From: Candidatus Alistipes stercoravium
Lineage (GTDB): Bacteria > Bacteroidota > Bacteroidia > Bacteroidales > Rikenellaceae
Direction: 5' to 3'
Assembly (NCBI GenBank): GCA_019119615.1
Contig: DWWQ01000033.1
Span: forward strand, 1-40,867
Length of the DNA: 40,867 bases
A model generated the notes under the pieces. That model was not told the DNA's origin, did not search any database, and saw only the letters and a program-made list of their open reading frames with translations. How positions within the stretch are numbered: position 1 is the stretch's first letter; each line of letters begins with the position of its first letter. Positions 25,021-34,075 of this stretch are shown piece after piece. A program made the position numbers and the translations under genes.

Positions 25021-26505
25021 ATGAATATCTTGTTCCTGTTTCCCCTCATCCCGCTGTTGATGATGCTGGGACTCTGGGTCTCCCGATCGACGCGGCAGAT
25101 TCATGCCGTGATGGTCGCGGGATCGTCGTTGCTGCTGCTGCTGGCCGTGGTGCTCGTCTTCCGCTTCCTTGCCCTGCGCGAGGCCGGTGAGACGGCGGCC
25201 ATGCTCTTCACGGCGAGCCACATGTGGTATGCGCCGCTCAACATCCACTTCGCCGTCGGCGTGGACGGAATTTCGGTGGCGATGCTGCTGCTCTCGGCCA
25301 TCATCGTCTTCACGGGCACCTTCGCCTCGTGGCAGCTCAAAAACGACGTCAAGGAGTATTTCCTCTGGTTCTGTCTGCTGAGCGTCGGGGTCTTCGGGTT
25401 CTTCATCTCGGTGGACCTCTTCACGATGTTCCTCTTCTACGAGGTGGCGCTCATCCCGATGTACCTGCTGATCGGCGTCTGGGGCAGCGGCCGCAAGGAG
25501 TATTCGGCCATGAAGCTGACGCTGATGCTCATGGGCGGCTCGGCCTTCCTGCTGATCGGCATCCTGGGCATCTACTTCGGCGCGGGAGCCCGGACGATGA
25601 ACATCCTCGAGATCGCCGTGCTGCACAACATTCCCCTCGCCGAGCAGCGGATCTGGTTCCCGCTCGTCTTCATCGGCTTCGGCGTGCTGGGTGCCCTCTT
25701 CCCGTTCCACACCTGGAGCCCCGACGGCCACGCTTCGGCGCCGACGGCCGTCTCGATGCTCCACGCCGGCGTGCTGATGAAGCTCGGCGGCTACGGATGC
25801 TTCCGCGTGGCGATGTTCCTGCTGCCCGATGCGGCGCATGAATTGAGCTGGATCTTCATCGTGCTGACGACCATTTCGGTGGTCTACGGCGCCCTCTCGG
25901 CCTGCGTGCAGACCGACCTGAAATACATCAACGCCTACTCTTCGGTGTCGCATTGCGGTCTGGTGCTCTTCGCCCTGCTGATGATGAACGAGACGGCCGC
26001 CACGGGCGCCGTGCTGCAGATGTTGAGCCACGGCCTGATGACGGCGCTCTTCTTCGCGTTGATCGGCATGATCTACGGACGCACGCACACGCGCGACATC
26101 CGCCAGTTGAGCGGTCTGATGAAGATCATGCCCTTCCTGGCCGTGGGCTATGTCATTGCCGGTCTGGCGAACCTCGGCCTTCCGGGCTTGAGCGGCTTCG
26201 TGGCCGAGATGACGATCTTCAACGGCGCCTTCATGCACGCCGATACGTTCCACCGCGTCGTTACGATCATCGCCTGCACGTCGATCGTCATCACGGCGGT
26301 CTACATCCTGCGCGTCGTGGGGCGCATCCTCTACGGAACGTGCACGAATCCCGAGCATCTGAAGCTCTCGGACGCCTCGTGGGACGAGCGTTTCTCGGTC
26401 ATCTGTCTGATCGTTGCCGTGGCGGGCATGGGTCTGGCTCCTCTCTGGGTGAGCGATCTGGTGCGCGGCGGTGTCGGCACGGTCATTACGCAACTTATGA
26501 ATTAA
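25021..26505 (+). CDS. nuoM: Complex I subunit M, proton pump
   Basis: A 494-residue antiporter-like subunit with about 14 helices. Glu141 in FYEVALIPMYLLIG is the conserved charged residue in helix 5. FPFHTWSPDGHASAPTAVSMLHAGVLMKLGGYG and QTDLKYINAYSSVSHCGLV are the family signatures. It is followed by nuoN after 6 bases. Confidence 0.95.
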   Translation: MNILFLFPLIPLLMMLGLWVSRSTRQIHAVMVAGSSLLLLLAVVLVFRFLALREAGETAAMLFTASHMWYAPLNIHFAVGVDGISVAMLLLSAIIVFTGTFASWQLKNDVKEYFLWFCLLSVGVFGFFISVDLFTMFLFYEVALIPMYLLIGVWGSGRKEYSAMKLTLMLMGGSAFLLIGILGIYFGAGARTMNILEIAVLHNIPLAEQRIWFPLVFIGFGVLGALFPFHTWSPDGHASAPTAVSMLHAGVLMKLGGYGCFRVAMFLLPDAAHELSWIFIVLTTISVVYGALSACVQTDLKYINAYSSVSHCGLVLFALLMMNETAATGAVLQMLSHGLMTALFFALIGMIYGRTHTRDIRQLSGLMKIMPFLAVGYVIAGLANLGLPGLSGFVAEMTIFNGAFMHADTFHRVVTIIACTSIVITAVYILRVVGRILYGTCTNPEHLKLSDASWDERFSVICLIVAVAGMGLAPLWVSDLVRGGVGTVITQLMN

Positions 26506-26511
26506 CCGGCT

Positions 26512-27936
26512 ATGGACTATACGAATCTGTTTCCGTACATGCAGGCCGAGATCACGCTCATCGCAGTGATCGTCCTGATCTTTCTGTTCGACCTCTTTGC
26601 CGGGGCGCGGGCCCGCCGGCAGTTTCCGGCACTCGTCGCCGGGCTGCTGCTCGTGCAGCTGCTGGTGAACATCTTGCCGCACGGCTCGGGAGAACTCTTC
26701 GGCGGCATGTTCCGCTACGAGGCGATGCACGGCGTGGTCAAGAGCATCCTCACGGTCGGTACGCTGCTCGTCTGCCTGCAGGCCACACCGTGGCTGCGCC
26801 GCGAGGATACGCGCCACAAGCAGGGCGAGTTCTACGTCCTCACGCTCTCGACGCTGCTGGGCATGTTCTTCATGATCGGCGCGGGCAACTTCCTAATGTT
26901 CTTCCTCGGCCTCGAGCTGGCGTCGGTGCCGATGGCCTGCCTGGTGGCCTTCGACAAGTACAAGGGCCATTCGGCCGAGGCGGGCGCCAAATACATCCTC
27001 TGCGCGCTGTTTGCCAGCGGCCTGATGCTCTACGGCGTCTCGTTCCTCTATGGCACGACCGGTACGCTTTATTTCGACGATGTGGCACAGCGTCTCGACG
27101 GATCGCCGCTCGAGGTGATGGCGCTGGTCTTCTTCTTCGCGGGCCTGGCCTTCAAGATCTCGCTCGTGCCGTTCCATCTCTGGACGGCCGATACCTACCA
27201 GGGAGCCCCCACGGCCGTTACGGCCTACCTCTCGGTGGTTTCGAAGGGCGCCGCGGCCTTCACGCTCATGACGATCCTCGTCAAAGTCTTCGGCCCGATG
27301 GTCGCCTCGTGGCAGACGGTGCTCTACACCGTTACGGTATTGAGCATTACGGTGGCGAACCTCTTCGCCATCCGGCAGAAGAACCTCAAACGCTTCTTCG
27401 CCTTCTCGTCGATCTCGCAGGCCGGATACATCATGCTGGCCGTGATCGACGGCAGCGCCTTCGGCATGACCTCGCTGGTCTTCTATGTGCTGGTCTATCT
27501 GGCGGCCAACCTGGCAGCCTTCGGCGTGATCGCCTCCATCGAGCAGCACAGCGGCAAGGTGGGCATCGAGGACTACAACGGACTCTACCGCACGAATCCC
27601 CGTCTGACGGTGGTCATGACCCTGGCGCTCTTCTCGCTGGCGGGCATTCCGCCCTTTGCGGGCTTCTTCTCGAAGTTCTTCGTCTTTGCGGCGGCCTTCC
27701 GCAACGGGTTCCACCTGCTGGTCTTCATCGCCCTGCTCAACACGGTCATTTCGCTCTATTACTACCTGCTGATCGTCAAGGCGATGTATATCAATCCTTC
27801 GGAGCATCCGATCCCCGCGTTCCGCAGCGAGCGAGGCGTGCGCATCAGCCTGGTGTGCTGCCTGGCGGGCGTGCTGCTGCTGGGTGTGGTGAGCGCCGTG
27901 TACGACGGAATCAATGCTTTCTCCTTCGGACTCTGA
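26512..27936 (+). CDS. nuoN: Complex I subunit N, proton pump
   Basis: A 474-residue antiporter-like subunit, last in the operon. Glu135 in [13 protein letters not shown], the [26 protein letters not shown] block and [17 protein letters not shown] identify it. No nuoE, F or G reading frame lies before nuoA or after this gene. A hairpin with six T residues follows at 27956. Confidence 0.95.
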   Translation: MDYTNLFPYMQAEITLIAVIVLIFLFDLFAGARARRQFPALVAGLLLVQLLVNILPHGSGELFGGMFRYEAMHGVVKSILTVGTLLVCLQATPWLRREDTRHKQGEFYVLTLSTLLGMFFMIGAGNFLMFFLGLELASVPMACLVAFDKYKGHSAEAGAKYILCALFASGLMLYGVSFLYGTTGTLYFDDVAQRLDGSPLEVMALVFFFAGLAFKISLVPFHLWTADTYQGAPTAVTAYLSVVSKGAAAFTLMTILVKVFGPMVASWQTVLYTVTVLSITVANLFAIRQKNLKRFFAFSSISQAGYIMLAVIDGSAFGMTSLVFYVLVYLAANLAAFGVIASIEQHSGKVGIEDYNGLYRTNPRLTVVMTLALFSLAGIPPFAGFFSKFFVFAAAFRNGFHLLVFIALLNTVISLYYYLLIVKAMYINPSEHPIPAFRSERGVRISLVCCLAGVLLLGVVSAVYDGINAFSFGL

Positions 27937-27955
27937 CAACAGGCCTTTCGGCATG

Positions 27956-27994
27956 ACTGCGACGCCGGGTTTGCAGCCGACGCCGCAGTTTTTT
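27956..27994 (+). terminator. Terminator of the nuo operon
   Basis: ACTGCG (27956-27961) pairs with CGCAGT (27984-27989), with further pairing inside the loop (CGG and GCCG), and is followed by TTTTTT. It is nested within a second inverted repeat, CCTTTCGGCA (27944-27953) and TGCCGAAAGG (27996-28005), that could form instead. Confidence 0.7.
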
Positions 27995-28053
27995 GTGCCG
28001 AAAGGTCCGCTTTTCCCGATCTTGTGTCCCGAAATTCGGGTATTTGTGCGAGA

Positions 28054-28086
28054 TTTGCGAGATTTGCGGCTTTTGCCTTATCTTTG
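28054..28086 (+). promoter_or_regulatory. Promoter of the GT22 gene
   Basis: TTTG at 28054-28057, 21 bases, then TATCTTTG at 28079-28086, 7 bases before the ATG at 28094. The candidate -33 region holds a tandem 9-base repeat GAGATTTGC (28050-28058 and 28059-28067), each copy with a TTTG. The transcript would be nearly leaderless. Confidence 0.55.
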
Positions 28087-28093
28087 TCGCCCT

Positions 28094-29671
28094 ATGAAAC
28101 ATTCGAAAGCGGGAAAATACCCTTTCCCCTCTCCGAATTGCTCCGGAGAGTGGAGATCGTATCGTCGGATCCTCTTGGCCGGCACGCTCTTCACGCTCCT
28201 CTTCGCCCTTTTGAGCCGCGGGTTCTACCATCCCGACGAGCATTTTCAGATTCTTGAATACGCCCATCTGAAGCTCTTCGGGGCCGAGACGACCGACTAC
28301 CTGCCGTGGGAGTATCACGCCATGATGCGCCCGGGCCTGCAACCCTTCATCGCCTGGCTGCTGGGCCGCGGCCTGCTCGTCGCGGGGTACTACTCTCCCT
28401 TTGCGCTGGTCTCGCTGCTGCAGCTGTTGAGCGCCGCCTTTTCGGTTGTTGCGCTCTTTGCGCTTTTTCGGGCGGTGTATGACGAGTTGGGCACGGCATG
28501 CCGTCGCCGGTGGTTCCTCTATGTCGGATTTTTCCTTTGTTTCGAGGTTTACCTGCATGTCCACTTCACGGCCGAGATGGCCACGGGCAACCTGCTGGTG
28601 CTTCTCGCGGCCCGGACTCTGCGGCTGCGGCACAGCACGCCGCCCTCCGGGTTCCGTGCCGGCATGCTGCTCGGCCTGCTGGCCGGCCTGACCTTCGCTG
28701 TGCGCTATCAGGCGGGATTCGCCCTGGCCGGATACGGCCTCTGGCTGCTCTGTTACCACCGTCGCGGGCGGCTCTTTGCGGGGATGGTTCCGGGCGTGCT
28801 GCTGGCGTTGGCCGCGGGCGTGCTGGCCGACAGGTGGTTCTATGGTGAGTGGACCGTCGTGCCCTACAACTACCTGCGGGAGAATATCCTCAACTCCCAC
28901 ATGGACGAATTCGGCGTCTCGCCCTGGTGGTTCTACTTCACGGAGTCGCTCCGTGAGGGCGGCTACCTCTTCGGGGCGTTGATGTTGGCGGCGACAGGGT
29001 GGTTTTTCATCCGGCATCCGAAAAATCCCGTTACCTGGATGCTCGTGCCGTTCCTCTTTGTCCACTTCCTGCTCGGACACAAGGAGGTGCGCTTCTTCTT
29101 TCCGGCGCTCTTCTTTGCCCCTTATCTGCTTCTGTCGTTTGCCCAGACGGTTCCGCAGCGGCTCTTTGCGGGACGGGGCTGGCGCTGGGCAGTGGGCGTG
29201 GCGGCCTTTGCCAATCTCTGTGGCTGTGTCTATGTCATCGGCACGGGGCGCGAAAATACGGCTTTTTACCGCATGATACACGCCTATTGCGATGGGAAAG
29301 GGGAGGTTGTGGCCCTCGATTGCACCGGCGACTGGAATCTCTACTCCTACCTGCAACTGGTCAAGAAGCGCGGCATGGTGGATGCGCGGTTTTACATGCC
29401 CCGGAATTTCCGCCTGCAGCATACGGATTCCCCGGAGCAGCTCGAACGACAGGCTCGGGAACTGGCGGCATCCGGCCGACAGGTGGTGATCCTTTCAGCC
29501 GATCCCGACTTTGCGGAGCATACGACGCTTGCCGTGCGCAAGATGGAATGGAATCCCTATCCGGGGTGGGTCCGCCGCTGGTTCAACTTCAACGGTTGGA
29601 CGCGTTTTCCGGTGCGGAACAAGAATGCCTACGAGGTGTGTGCCGCTCCAGCTCCAGCAGCCGCACCTTGA
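28094..29671 (+). CDS. GT22-type (Alg9/PIG-B-like) membrane glycosyltransferase
   Basis: A 525-residue polytopic membrane protein. HPDEHFQILEYAHLKLFG (from His46, with acidic Asp48/Glu49) follows the first membrane helix, as expected for the catalytic loop of GT-C enzymes. LPWEYHAMMRPGLQPF and HKEVRFFFP (from His329) are the hallmarks of the Alg9/PIG-B mannosyltransferase family GT22. These enzymes use a lipid-linked sugar donor on the outer side of the membrane. Here the target could be a surface glycan or lipid; the sugar cannot be read from sequence. About 10 helices lie between residues 25 and 400, followed by a soluble C-terminal domain. Its last 83 bases overlap ogt on the other strand. 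Confidence 0.8.
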   Translation: MKHSKAGKYPFPSPNCSGEWRSYRRILLAGTLFTLLFALLSRGFYHPDEHFQILEYAHLKLFGAETTDYLPWEYHAMMRPGLQPFIAWLLGRGLLVAGYYSPFALVSLLQLLSAAFSVVALFALFRAVYDELGTACRRRWFLYVGFFLCFEVYLHVHFTAEMATGNLLVLLAARTLRLRHSTPPSGFRAGMLLGLLAGLTFAVRYQAGFALAGYGLWLLCYHRRGRLFAGMVPGVLLALAAGVLADRWFYGEWTVVPYNYLRENILNSHMDEFGVSPWWFYFTESLREGGYLFGALMLAATGWFFIRHPKNPVTWMLVPFLFVHFLLGHKEVRFFFPALFFAPYLLLSFAQTVPQRLFAGRGWRWAVGVAAFANLCGCVYVIGTGRENTAFYRMIHAYCDGKGEVVALDCTGDWNLYSYLQLVKKRGMVDARFYMPRNFRLQHTDSPEQLERQARELAASGRQVVILSADPDFAEHTTLAVRKMEWNPYPGWVRRWFNFNGWTRFPVRNKNAYEVCAAPAPAAAP

Positions 29672-30164
29672 TATCGAGTCCCCCGGCGTAGCCGGTCAGG
29701 GCTCCCGAGGCCCCGATGACACGGTGGCACGGAACGACGATGGGCAGCGGGTTGCGGTTATTGGCCTGCCCGACGGCCCGTGAGGCCCGCGGATGCCCGA
29801 TCTGCCGGGCAATCTCGCCGTAAGAGCGCGTCTCGCCGTAGGGAATCTTTTTCAATGCATTCCAGACCGCCTGCTGGAAGGGGGTTCCCGCGGCGGCCGT
29901 CGGAACGGTGAACACCCGGCGCTCACCTTCGAAATACTCTCCGATCTCGCGCGCGGCCTGTGCCAGCACCTCCTGTGCGGTCTGTACCTCCTGCGCCGGT
30001 ATCTCCTTTTTACGCGTCTCCGCCCCGGGACAGGCCTGCATCGTCCCGGTCGTTGCCTCTCCGTCCGCTTCGCGGCCGAAGCGGATGGCCACGAGGGCCC
30101 TCCCGTCGCACAGGAGGGTCAGCAGCCCGCAGGGCGTCGTGATCTTCTTGCGGTAGAGGCCCAT
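29589..30164 (-). CDS. ogt: Methylated-DNA--protein-cysteine methyltransferase
   Basis: A 191-residue DNA repair protein that moves the methyl group from O6-methylguanine to its own cysteine, a suicide reaction. The active site is Cys146 in PCHRVIG, preceded by IPYGETRSYGEIARQIG (the helix-turn-helix that binds DNA) and NRNPLPIVV. There is no Ada-type N-terminal domain. The C-terminus extends about 18 residues past the usual LLELE end, and that tail is antisense to the end of the GT22 gene. Its ATG overlaps the stop of the DPP4 gene by one base (TGATG), so the two are cotranscribed. Confidence 0.92.
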   Translation of the reverse strand: MGLYRKKITTPCGLLTLLCDGRALVAIRFGREADGEATTGTMQACPGAETRKKEIPAQEVQTAQEVLAQAAREIGEYFEGERRVFTVPTAAAGTPFQQAVWNALKKIPYGETRSYGEIARQIGHPRASRAVGQANNRNPLPIVVPCHRVIGASGALTGYAGGLDIKVRLLELERHTPRRHSCSAPENASNR

Positions 30165-32299
30165 CAGAGGTGCTCGAGCGTATAGTCGATCATCTTCTGG
30201 CGGACGTTGTGCGTGTCGTCGGGCATCATCGAGTGGTTCTGGTCCGGGTAGACCATCATGTCGTACTGCTTGCCGGCGCGGTTGAGGGCCCGGGCCATCT
30301 CGATCGTGTTCTGGAAGTGCACGTTGTCGTCCGCCGTGCCGTGGATCAGCAGCAGGCGCGTCTTCTCGTCGTCGAGCATGCGTGCGAAGTGGATCGGCGA
30401 ATTTTCGTCGTATCCCGCGGCGTTGTACTGCGGGAGGTTGTTGTAGATCTCGGTGTAGATCGTGTCGTAGTAGCGCCACGACGTTACGGGAGCCACGGCG
30501 ATGGCCATGCGGAGGAGCCCGAGCCCCTTCAGGGCGCAGCTCGTGGCCATGAAGCCGCCGTAGGACCATCCGTAGATGCCGATGCGGGCCGGGTCGATCC
30601 AGGGCTGCGCGGCCATGTGGCGGGCCAGCGAGAGCTGGTCCTCGACCTCCAGGGCGCCGAGGCGTCCGTAGGTCTGCTTCTTGAAGCGCTCGCCGCGGAA
30701 ACCCGTGCCGCGGCCGTCGGTCGAGACCACGATGTATCCCTTATCGACCAGCGCATCCTCCCAGTCGAGCGACCAGCGGTCGGCGACCTGCTGCGAACCG
30801 GGTCCCGAGTACTGCGTCAGCAGCACGGGGTAGCGCTTCGAGGGGTCGAAGTCGCGCGGCTTGACGATGTAGGCGTTGAGCGTGTCGCCGCGTTCGGTCG
30901 TGAAGGTGAAGAACTCCTTGACGGGACGCCGCGTGGCGGCGAGCTCCTCGCGCAGGGCGCGGCTGTCGGCCAGCGTGCGGACCGGCGTGCCCTCGGCGTC
31001 GCAGATCTCCACGCGGTTGGGCGTCGTGGCGTTCGAGAAGGTCGTGATGCAGTACTTCATGCCGCGGCTCGGAACCACCGTATAGTAGCCTTCGCCGGTC
31101 GTCAGGCGGCGTTTCTCCTTGCCGTCGAGCCGCACGCTGTAGAGGTTGCGGCGCAGGGGCGAGGTCTCCGTCGAGAGGTACCAGACCCGCTTGCCGTCGG
31201 TGCCGACGACGGCGGTTACCTCCCACGGGCCTTTGGTTACCTGGGCGAGGAATCCGCGGCGGATGCTGTAGAGATAGAGGTGCATGTATCCCGTATGGCT
31301 CTCCTGGCGGACCAGGAAGCGGTCCTTGTCCACGAAGGTGATCGTCGCGTCGTCCACCCGCTCAACATACTGCTGCGAGCGTTCGTCGTAGATTACGCGC
31401 TGGGCGCCGTGCGGTTCGCAGAGCACCACCTCGAAGGTGTTCTGGCGCCGGTTGAGGCGGTAGTACCACAGCCGTCCGTCGGGCGTGTAGCCGATGCGGG
31501 GAATATACTGGTCGGTCTCGCTGCCCGTGTCGATGCGGCGTTTGGCCCCGCTTGCCAAGTCGGCGACCCACAACTCCACGACGGAGTTCTTCTCCCCGGC
31601 CTTGGGGTATTTGAACGAGTAGGCCGTGTTGTAGAGCTGGCCGTCGAAACGCATCATCTCCATGAGGGGCACCTGCGATTCGTCGAAACGCAGGAAGGCG
31701 AGCTGCGTGCCGTCGGGCGAGAAGGCGTAGGCGCGCGTCGTGCCGAACTCCTCCTCGTAGACCCAGTCGGTCGTGCCGTTGATGATCGAGTTCCAGGCGC
31801 CGTCGTCGGTCAGCCGGAGGGTCTTGCGGCTCTGGATGTCGTAGACGTAGAGGTCGTTGCGGTCCGAATAGACGATCCGGCTTCCGTCGGGCGAGAACGA
31901 GGCGTCGCGCGGCGCCTCGGCCTCGGTCAGCACGGGCTGTACGCGGCCGTCGGCCACCAGCTGGTACTGCGTGGTGTAGGAGTGGCGGTAGATCGGATGG
32001 CGTCCCGAAGCGATGAGGATCATCCGCTCGTCGGGCGAGAAGCTGTAGTCGGTGATGGCGAGATTCGGCGTGGGAACAGGGAGCAGCGAAACCCCTTCGC
32101 CGGCCGTGGCGTAGGCGTATCGGCGGATGTCGTTCCCCTCGCGGACGGTGTAGTGCTCGCCGTCGGCCATCGAGCGGATGCCGTAGACGCGTTCGTTGAG
32201 CGAGTTGAGCCGGGCGATTTCGGCGTATTCGTTTTGAGCCTGGACGCCTGCCGCACAGAACAGGGCGGCAGCCAGGAGGGTTGCTTGGATATTCATCAT
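30164..32299 (-). CDS. Dipeptidyl peptidase IV family enzyme (S9B)
   Basis: A 711-residue secreted serine peptidase that removes X-Pro dipeptides from N-termini. The signal peptide is residues 1-21 (cleavage near VQAQ), with no lipobox. The propeller domain spans about residues 40-470 and includes the Glu pair that binds the free N-terminus, in DWVYEEEFG (E182-E184). The hydrolase domain has Ser579 in GWSYGG, which is the DPP4 form of the motif, Asp657/658 in GTADDN and His689 in NHSMM. The ATG at 32299 is followed by a second ATG, either of which could start. Upstream is a conserved unknown gene (66 bases) and downstream is ogt. Confidence 0.93.
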   Translation of the reverse strand: MMNIQATLLAAALFCAAGVQAQNEYAEIARLNSLNERVYGIRSMADGEHYTVREGNDIRRYAYATAGEGVSLLPVPTPNLAITDYSFSPDERMILIASGRHPIYRHSYTTQYQLVADGRVQPVLTEAEAPRDASFSPDGSRIVYSDRNDLYVYDIQSRKTLRLTDDGAWNSIINGTTDWVYEEEFGTTRAYAFSPDGTQLAFLRFDESQVPLMEMMRFDGQLYNTAYSFKYPKAGEKNSVVELWVADLASGAKRRIDTGSETDQYIPRIGYTPDGRLWYYRLNRRQNTFEVVLCEPHGAQRVIYDERSQQYVERVDDATITFVDKDRFLVRQESHTGYMHLYLYSIRRGFLAQVTKGPWEVTAVVGTDGKRVWYLSTETSPLRRNLYSVRLDGKEKRRLTTGEGYYTVVPSRGMKYCITTFSNATTPNRVEICDAEGTPVRTLADSRALREELAATRRPVKEFFTFTTERGDTLNAYIVKPRDFDPSKRYPVLLTQYSGPGSQQVADRWSLDWEDALVDKGYIVVSTDGRGTGFRGERFKKQTYGRLGALEVEDQLSLARHMAAQPWIDPARIGIYGWSYGGFMATSCALKGLGLLRMAIAVAPVTSWRYYDTIYTEIYNNLPQYNAAGYDENSPIHFARMLDDEKTRLLLIHGTADDNVHFQNTIEMARALNRAGKQYDMMVYPDQNHSMMPDDTHNVRQKMIDYTLEHL

Positions 32300-32365
32300 T
32301 CGTATTGTTTTGTGCCGCCGGCATGCATCGGACGGCCGTATGGGTTCTTCCCGGTATCGGAAGGA

Positions 32366-33052
32366 TCAGATATCCTCGACGTCGAAGTCGTAGCCGAGGC
32401 GTTTGCCCGTTACGAACTTCGAGTTGTCCATCTTCGTGTTGAACTGGTCCACCGTAACGCGCTTGTTGTCCTCATAGGGGGGCATCAACAGGTCGAAGTC
32501 GAGCGAGAAGGCGATGGCCGACTCGAGGATCGCAACCAGCGCCTCGCGGTCGATCTCCGCGTGCCCGAACTCCATGGCCCGCATCGAGGTCTGCTGCTTG
32601 CCTTCGGCGAAGTAGCAGCGTTCGCGGTTGATGAAGATCCGCCCGATAAGGTAGCCCTCGTCGGCGTTGCGATTGAACTTGAACGAGTCGGAGAGGAAGT
32701 TGTAGATATTGATGACGCCGCAGTAGGAGTTCTCGCGGTCGGCCTGCACATAGGGGGTCTGCCAGACCAGATGGTTGGCGTCGAACTCGAAGACGTCGGT
32801 ATGCATCTGGAAGATCAGCAGATCGTTGGCCACCTGCAGCTGGGCCTCGAACTTGCCGCGGTCGCGGTATTCGATGCGGACTCTGCGGTCGAGTTTGCCG
32901 TCCAGGTCGTCGTCCATCTCCGATGCCATCTCCAGCAGCGTCTCCTTCAGCAGGTTGAACGCCCAGAACGTATTGTCGAAGACCTTTTGTTTGAGGGAGG
33001 ATTTGCGGACGATCGTATCGAGGATACGCTTCCGCAGGGGAACAGTTTCCAT
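32366..33052 (-). CDS. Conserved hypothetical protein
   Basis: A 228-residue soluble protein with no signal peptide or membrane helix. It is acidic, with a helical N-terminus (KSSLKQKVFDNTFWAFNLLKETLLEMA) followed by alternating strands (IEYRDRGKFEAQLQV, LIFQMHTDVFEFD, NSYCGVINIYNFL). I do not recognise a characterised family; the composition is that of a cytosolic protein. It lies 18 bases after the glucosaminidase gene and 66 bases before the DPP4 gene on the same strand, which suggests a shared transcript but does not reveal a function. Confidence 0.65.
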   Translation of the reverse strand: METVPLRKRILDTIVRKSSLKQKVFDNTFWAFNLLKETLLEMASEMDDDLDGKLDRRVRIEYRDRGKFEAQLQVANDLLIFQMHTDVFEFDANHLVWQTPYVQADRENSYCGVINIYNFLSDSFKFNRNADEGYLIGRIFINRERCYFAEGKQQTSMRAMEFGHAEIDREALVAILESAIAFSLDFDLLMPPYEDNKRVTVDQFNTKMDNSKFVTGKRLGYDFDVEDI

Positions 33053-33070
33053 ATTGTCGGGATGCGTGGT

Positions 33071-34075
33071 TTATTGAATGCGTATCTGGCGCCCCTTTTC
33101 GAGCGTCTGGTTTTTCTTCAGGTCGTTGAGCCGTTCGATCGAGCGCATGCGGATGCCGTACGACTGTGCTACGGCGTAGGCTGTCTCGCCCTCGCGGCAG
33201 ATGTGGTGGCGGGCATTGCCCTCCCAGCGCTTCTTCTTGCGCTCGATGTAGACCACTTCGTTCGGCATCGGCTGGGCCTTCTTGTCTTTCAGGTCGTTGA
33301 AGCGGCGCAGGTTGCCCGCCGAGATGCGGAACTTTTCGCCGATGTTCTCGAACGAATCCTTCTCCTTGGCCAGGACGTAGTGCACGCCGTTTGTAACGTA
33401 GACGTTGTAGCCCTCGTGGGCGTTGATCGTTACGCGGTAGTTGTCCGGGTCGATGGCCGTGGAGGCGGCGGGCGTCTCCACGCTGCTCTGCGACGAGAAC
33501 CACTCCTCGGGATCGCGTTCGAGGCCGTAACGCTGGGCATAGAGCCGTTCGCCGTCCTGCCGGTCGAGCAGGTAGAGCTGATTCTCCTCGATGATGCGCA
33601 CCAGACGCTGCGCATAGTCCGGCGCCGTGGCGTATCCCGCGGCCTTCAGACCCCGGGCCCAGCTTTTGTAGTCGTCCGAGGCGTAGGCGAACAGCGAGTC
33701 GTAGCGCGGCTGCGAATCGAGGAACTCGGCATGGTCGTGGTAGGAGGCTTCGACCGTGGGGTAGGCGCGGAAGCATTCGCCCTTGGCGTCGTCGTCGTGG
33801 TAGACCCTTTCGCCGCGCCAGTTGCTCTTGCACTTGATGCCGAAGTGGTTGTTCGAGCGTTGGGACAGCAGGCTGTTGCCCGAGTCCGATTCGAGGATAC
33901 CCTGGGCCATGGTGATGCTGGCCGGGATGCCGTAGCGTTCCATCTGTTCGATGGCGATATGCTTGTAGCGGTCGATATACTCTTCGCGGGTCTGCCGGAT
34001 CTGGGCGCGGAGGGTGCCGCAACACCCGAAAAGCAGGATTCCCGTGAGGGATATTGCAATTCTCGAAATATTCAT
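33071..34075 (-). CDS. LysM-containing glucosaminidase (GH73 family)
   Basis: A 334-residue secreted peptidoglycan hydrolase. The N-terminal signal (residues 1-24, LTGILLFGCCGTLRAQ) precedes a GH73-type domain with the catalytic Glu62 in QGILESDSGNS, then NNHFGIKCK and the AYPTVEASYHDHAEFL segment. These enzymes cut beta-1,4 bonds between GlcNAc and MurNAc. Residues about 215-280 and 290-334 are LysM-like repeats (for example HHICREGETAYAVAQSYGIRMRSIERLN), which bind glycan chains. The pair of cysteines in the signal region could also suggest a lipoprotein, but the spacing is not a clean lipobox. It heads the minus-strand cluster toward ogt. Confidence 0.88.
   Translation of the reverse strand: MNISRIAISLTGILLFGCCGTLRAQIRQTREEYIDRYKHIAIEQMERYGIPASITMAQGILESDSGNSLLSQRSNNHFGIKCKSNWRGERVYHDDDAKGECFRAYPTVEASYHDHAEFLDSQPRYDSLFAYASDDYKSWARGLKAAGYATAPDYAQRLVRIIEENQLYLLDRQDGERLYAQRYGLERDPEEWFSSQSSVETPAASTAIDPDNYRVTINAHEGYNVYVTNGVHYVLAKEKDSFENIGEKFRISAGNLRRFNDLKDKKAQPMPNEVVYIERKKKRWEGNARHHICREGETAYAVAQSYGIRMRSIERLNDLKKNQTLEKGRQIRIQ

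Noticed and set aside
23032..26817. A 1261-codon minus-strand frame antisense to nuoL, nuoM and nuoN
   Set aside because: The sense strand encodes three well-conserved complex I subunits. The antisense translation is dominated by H, R, D, E and Q, as expected for the complement of hydrophobic membrane genes.
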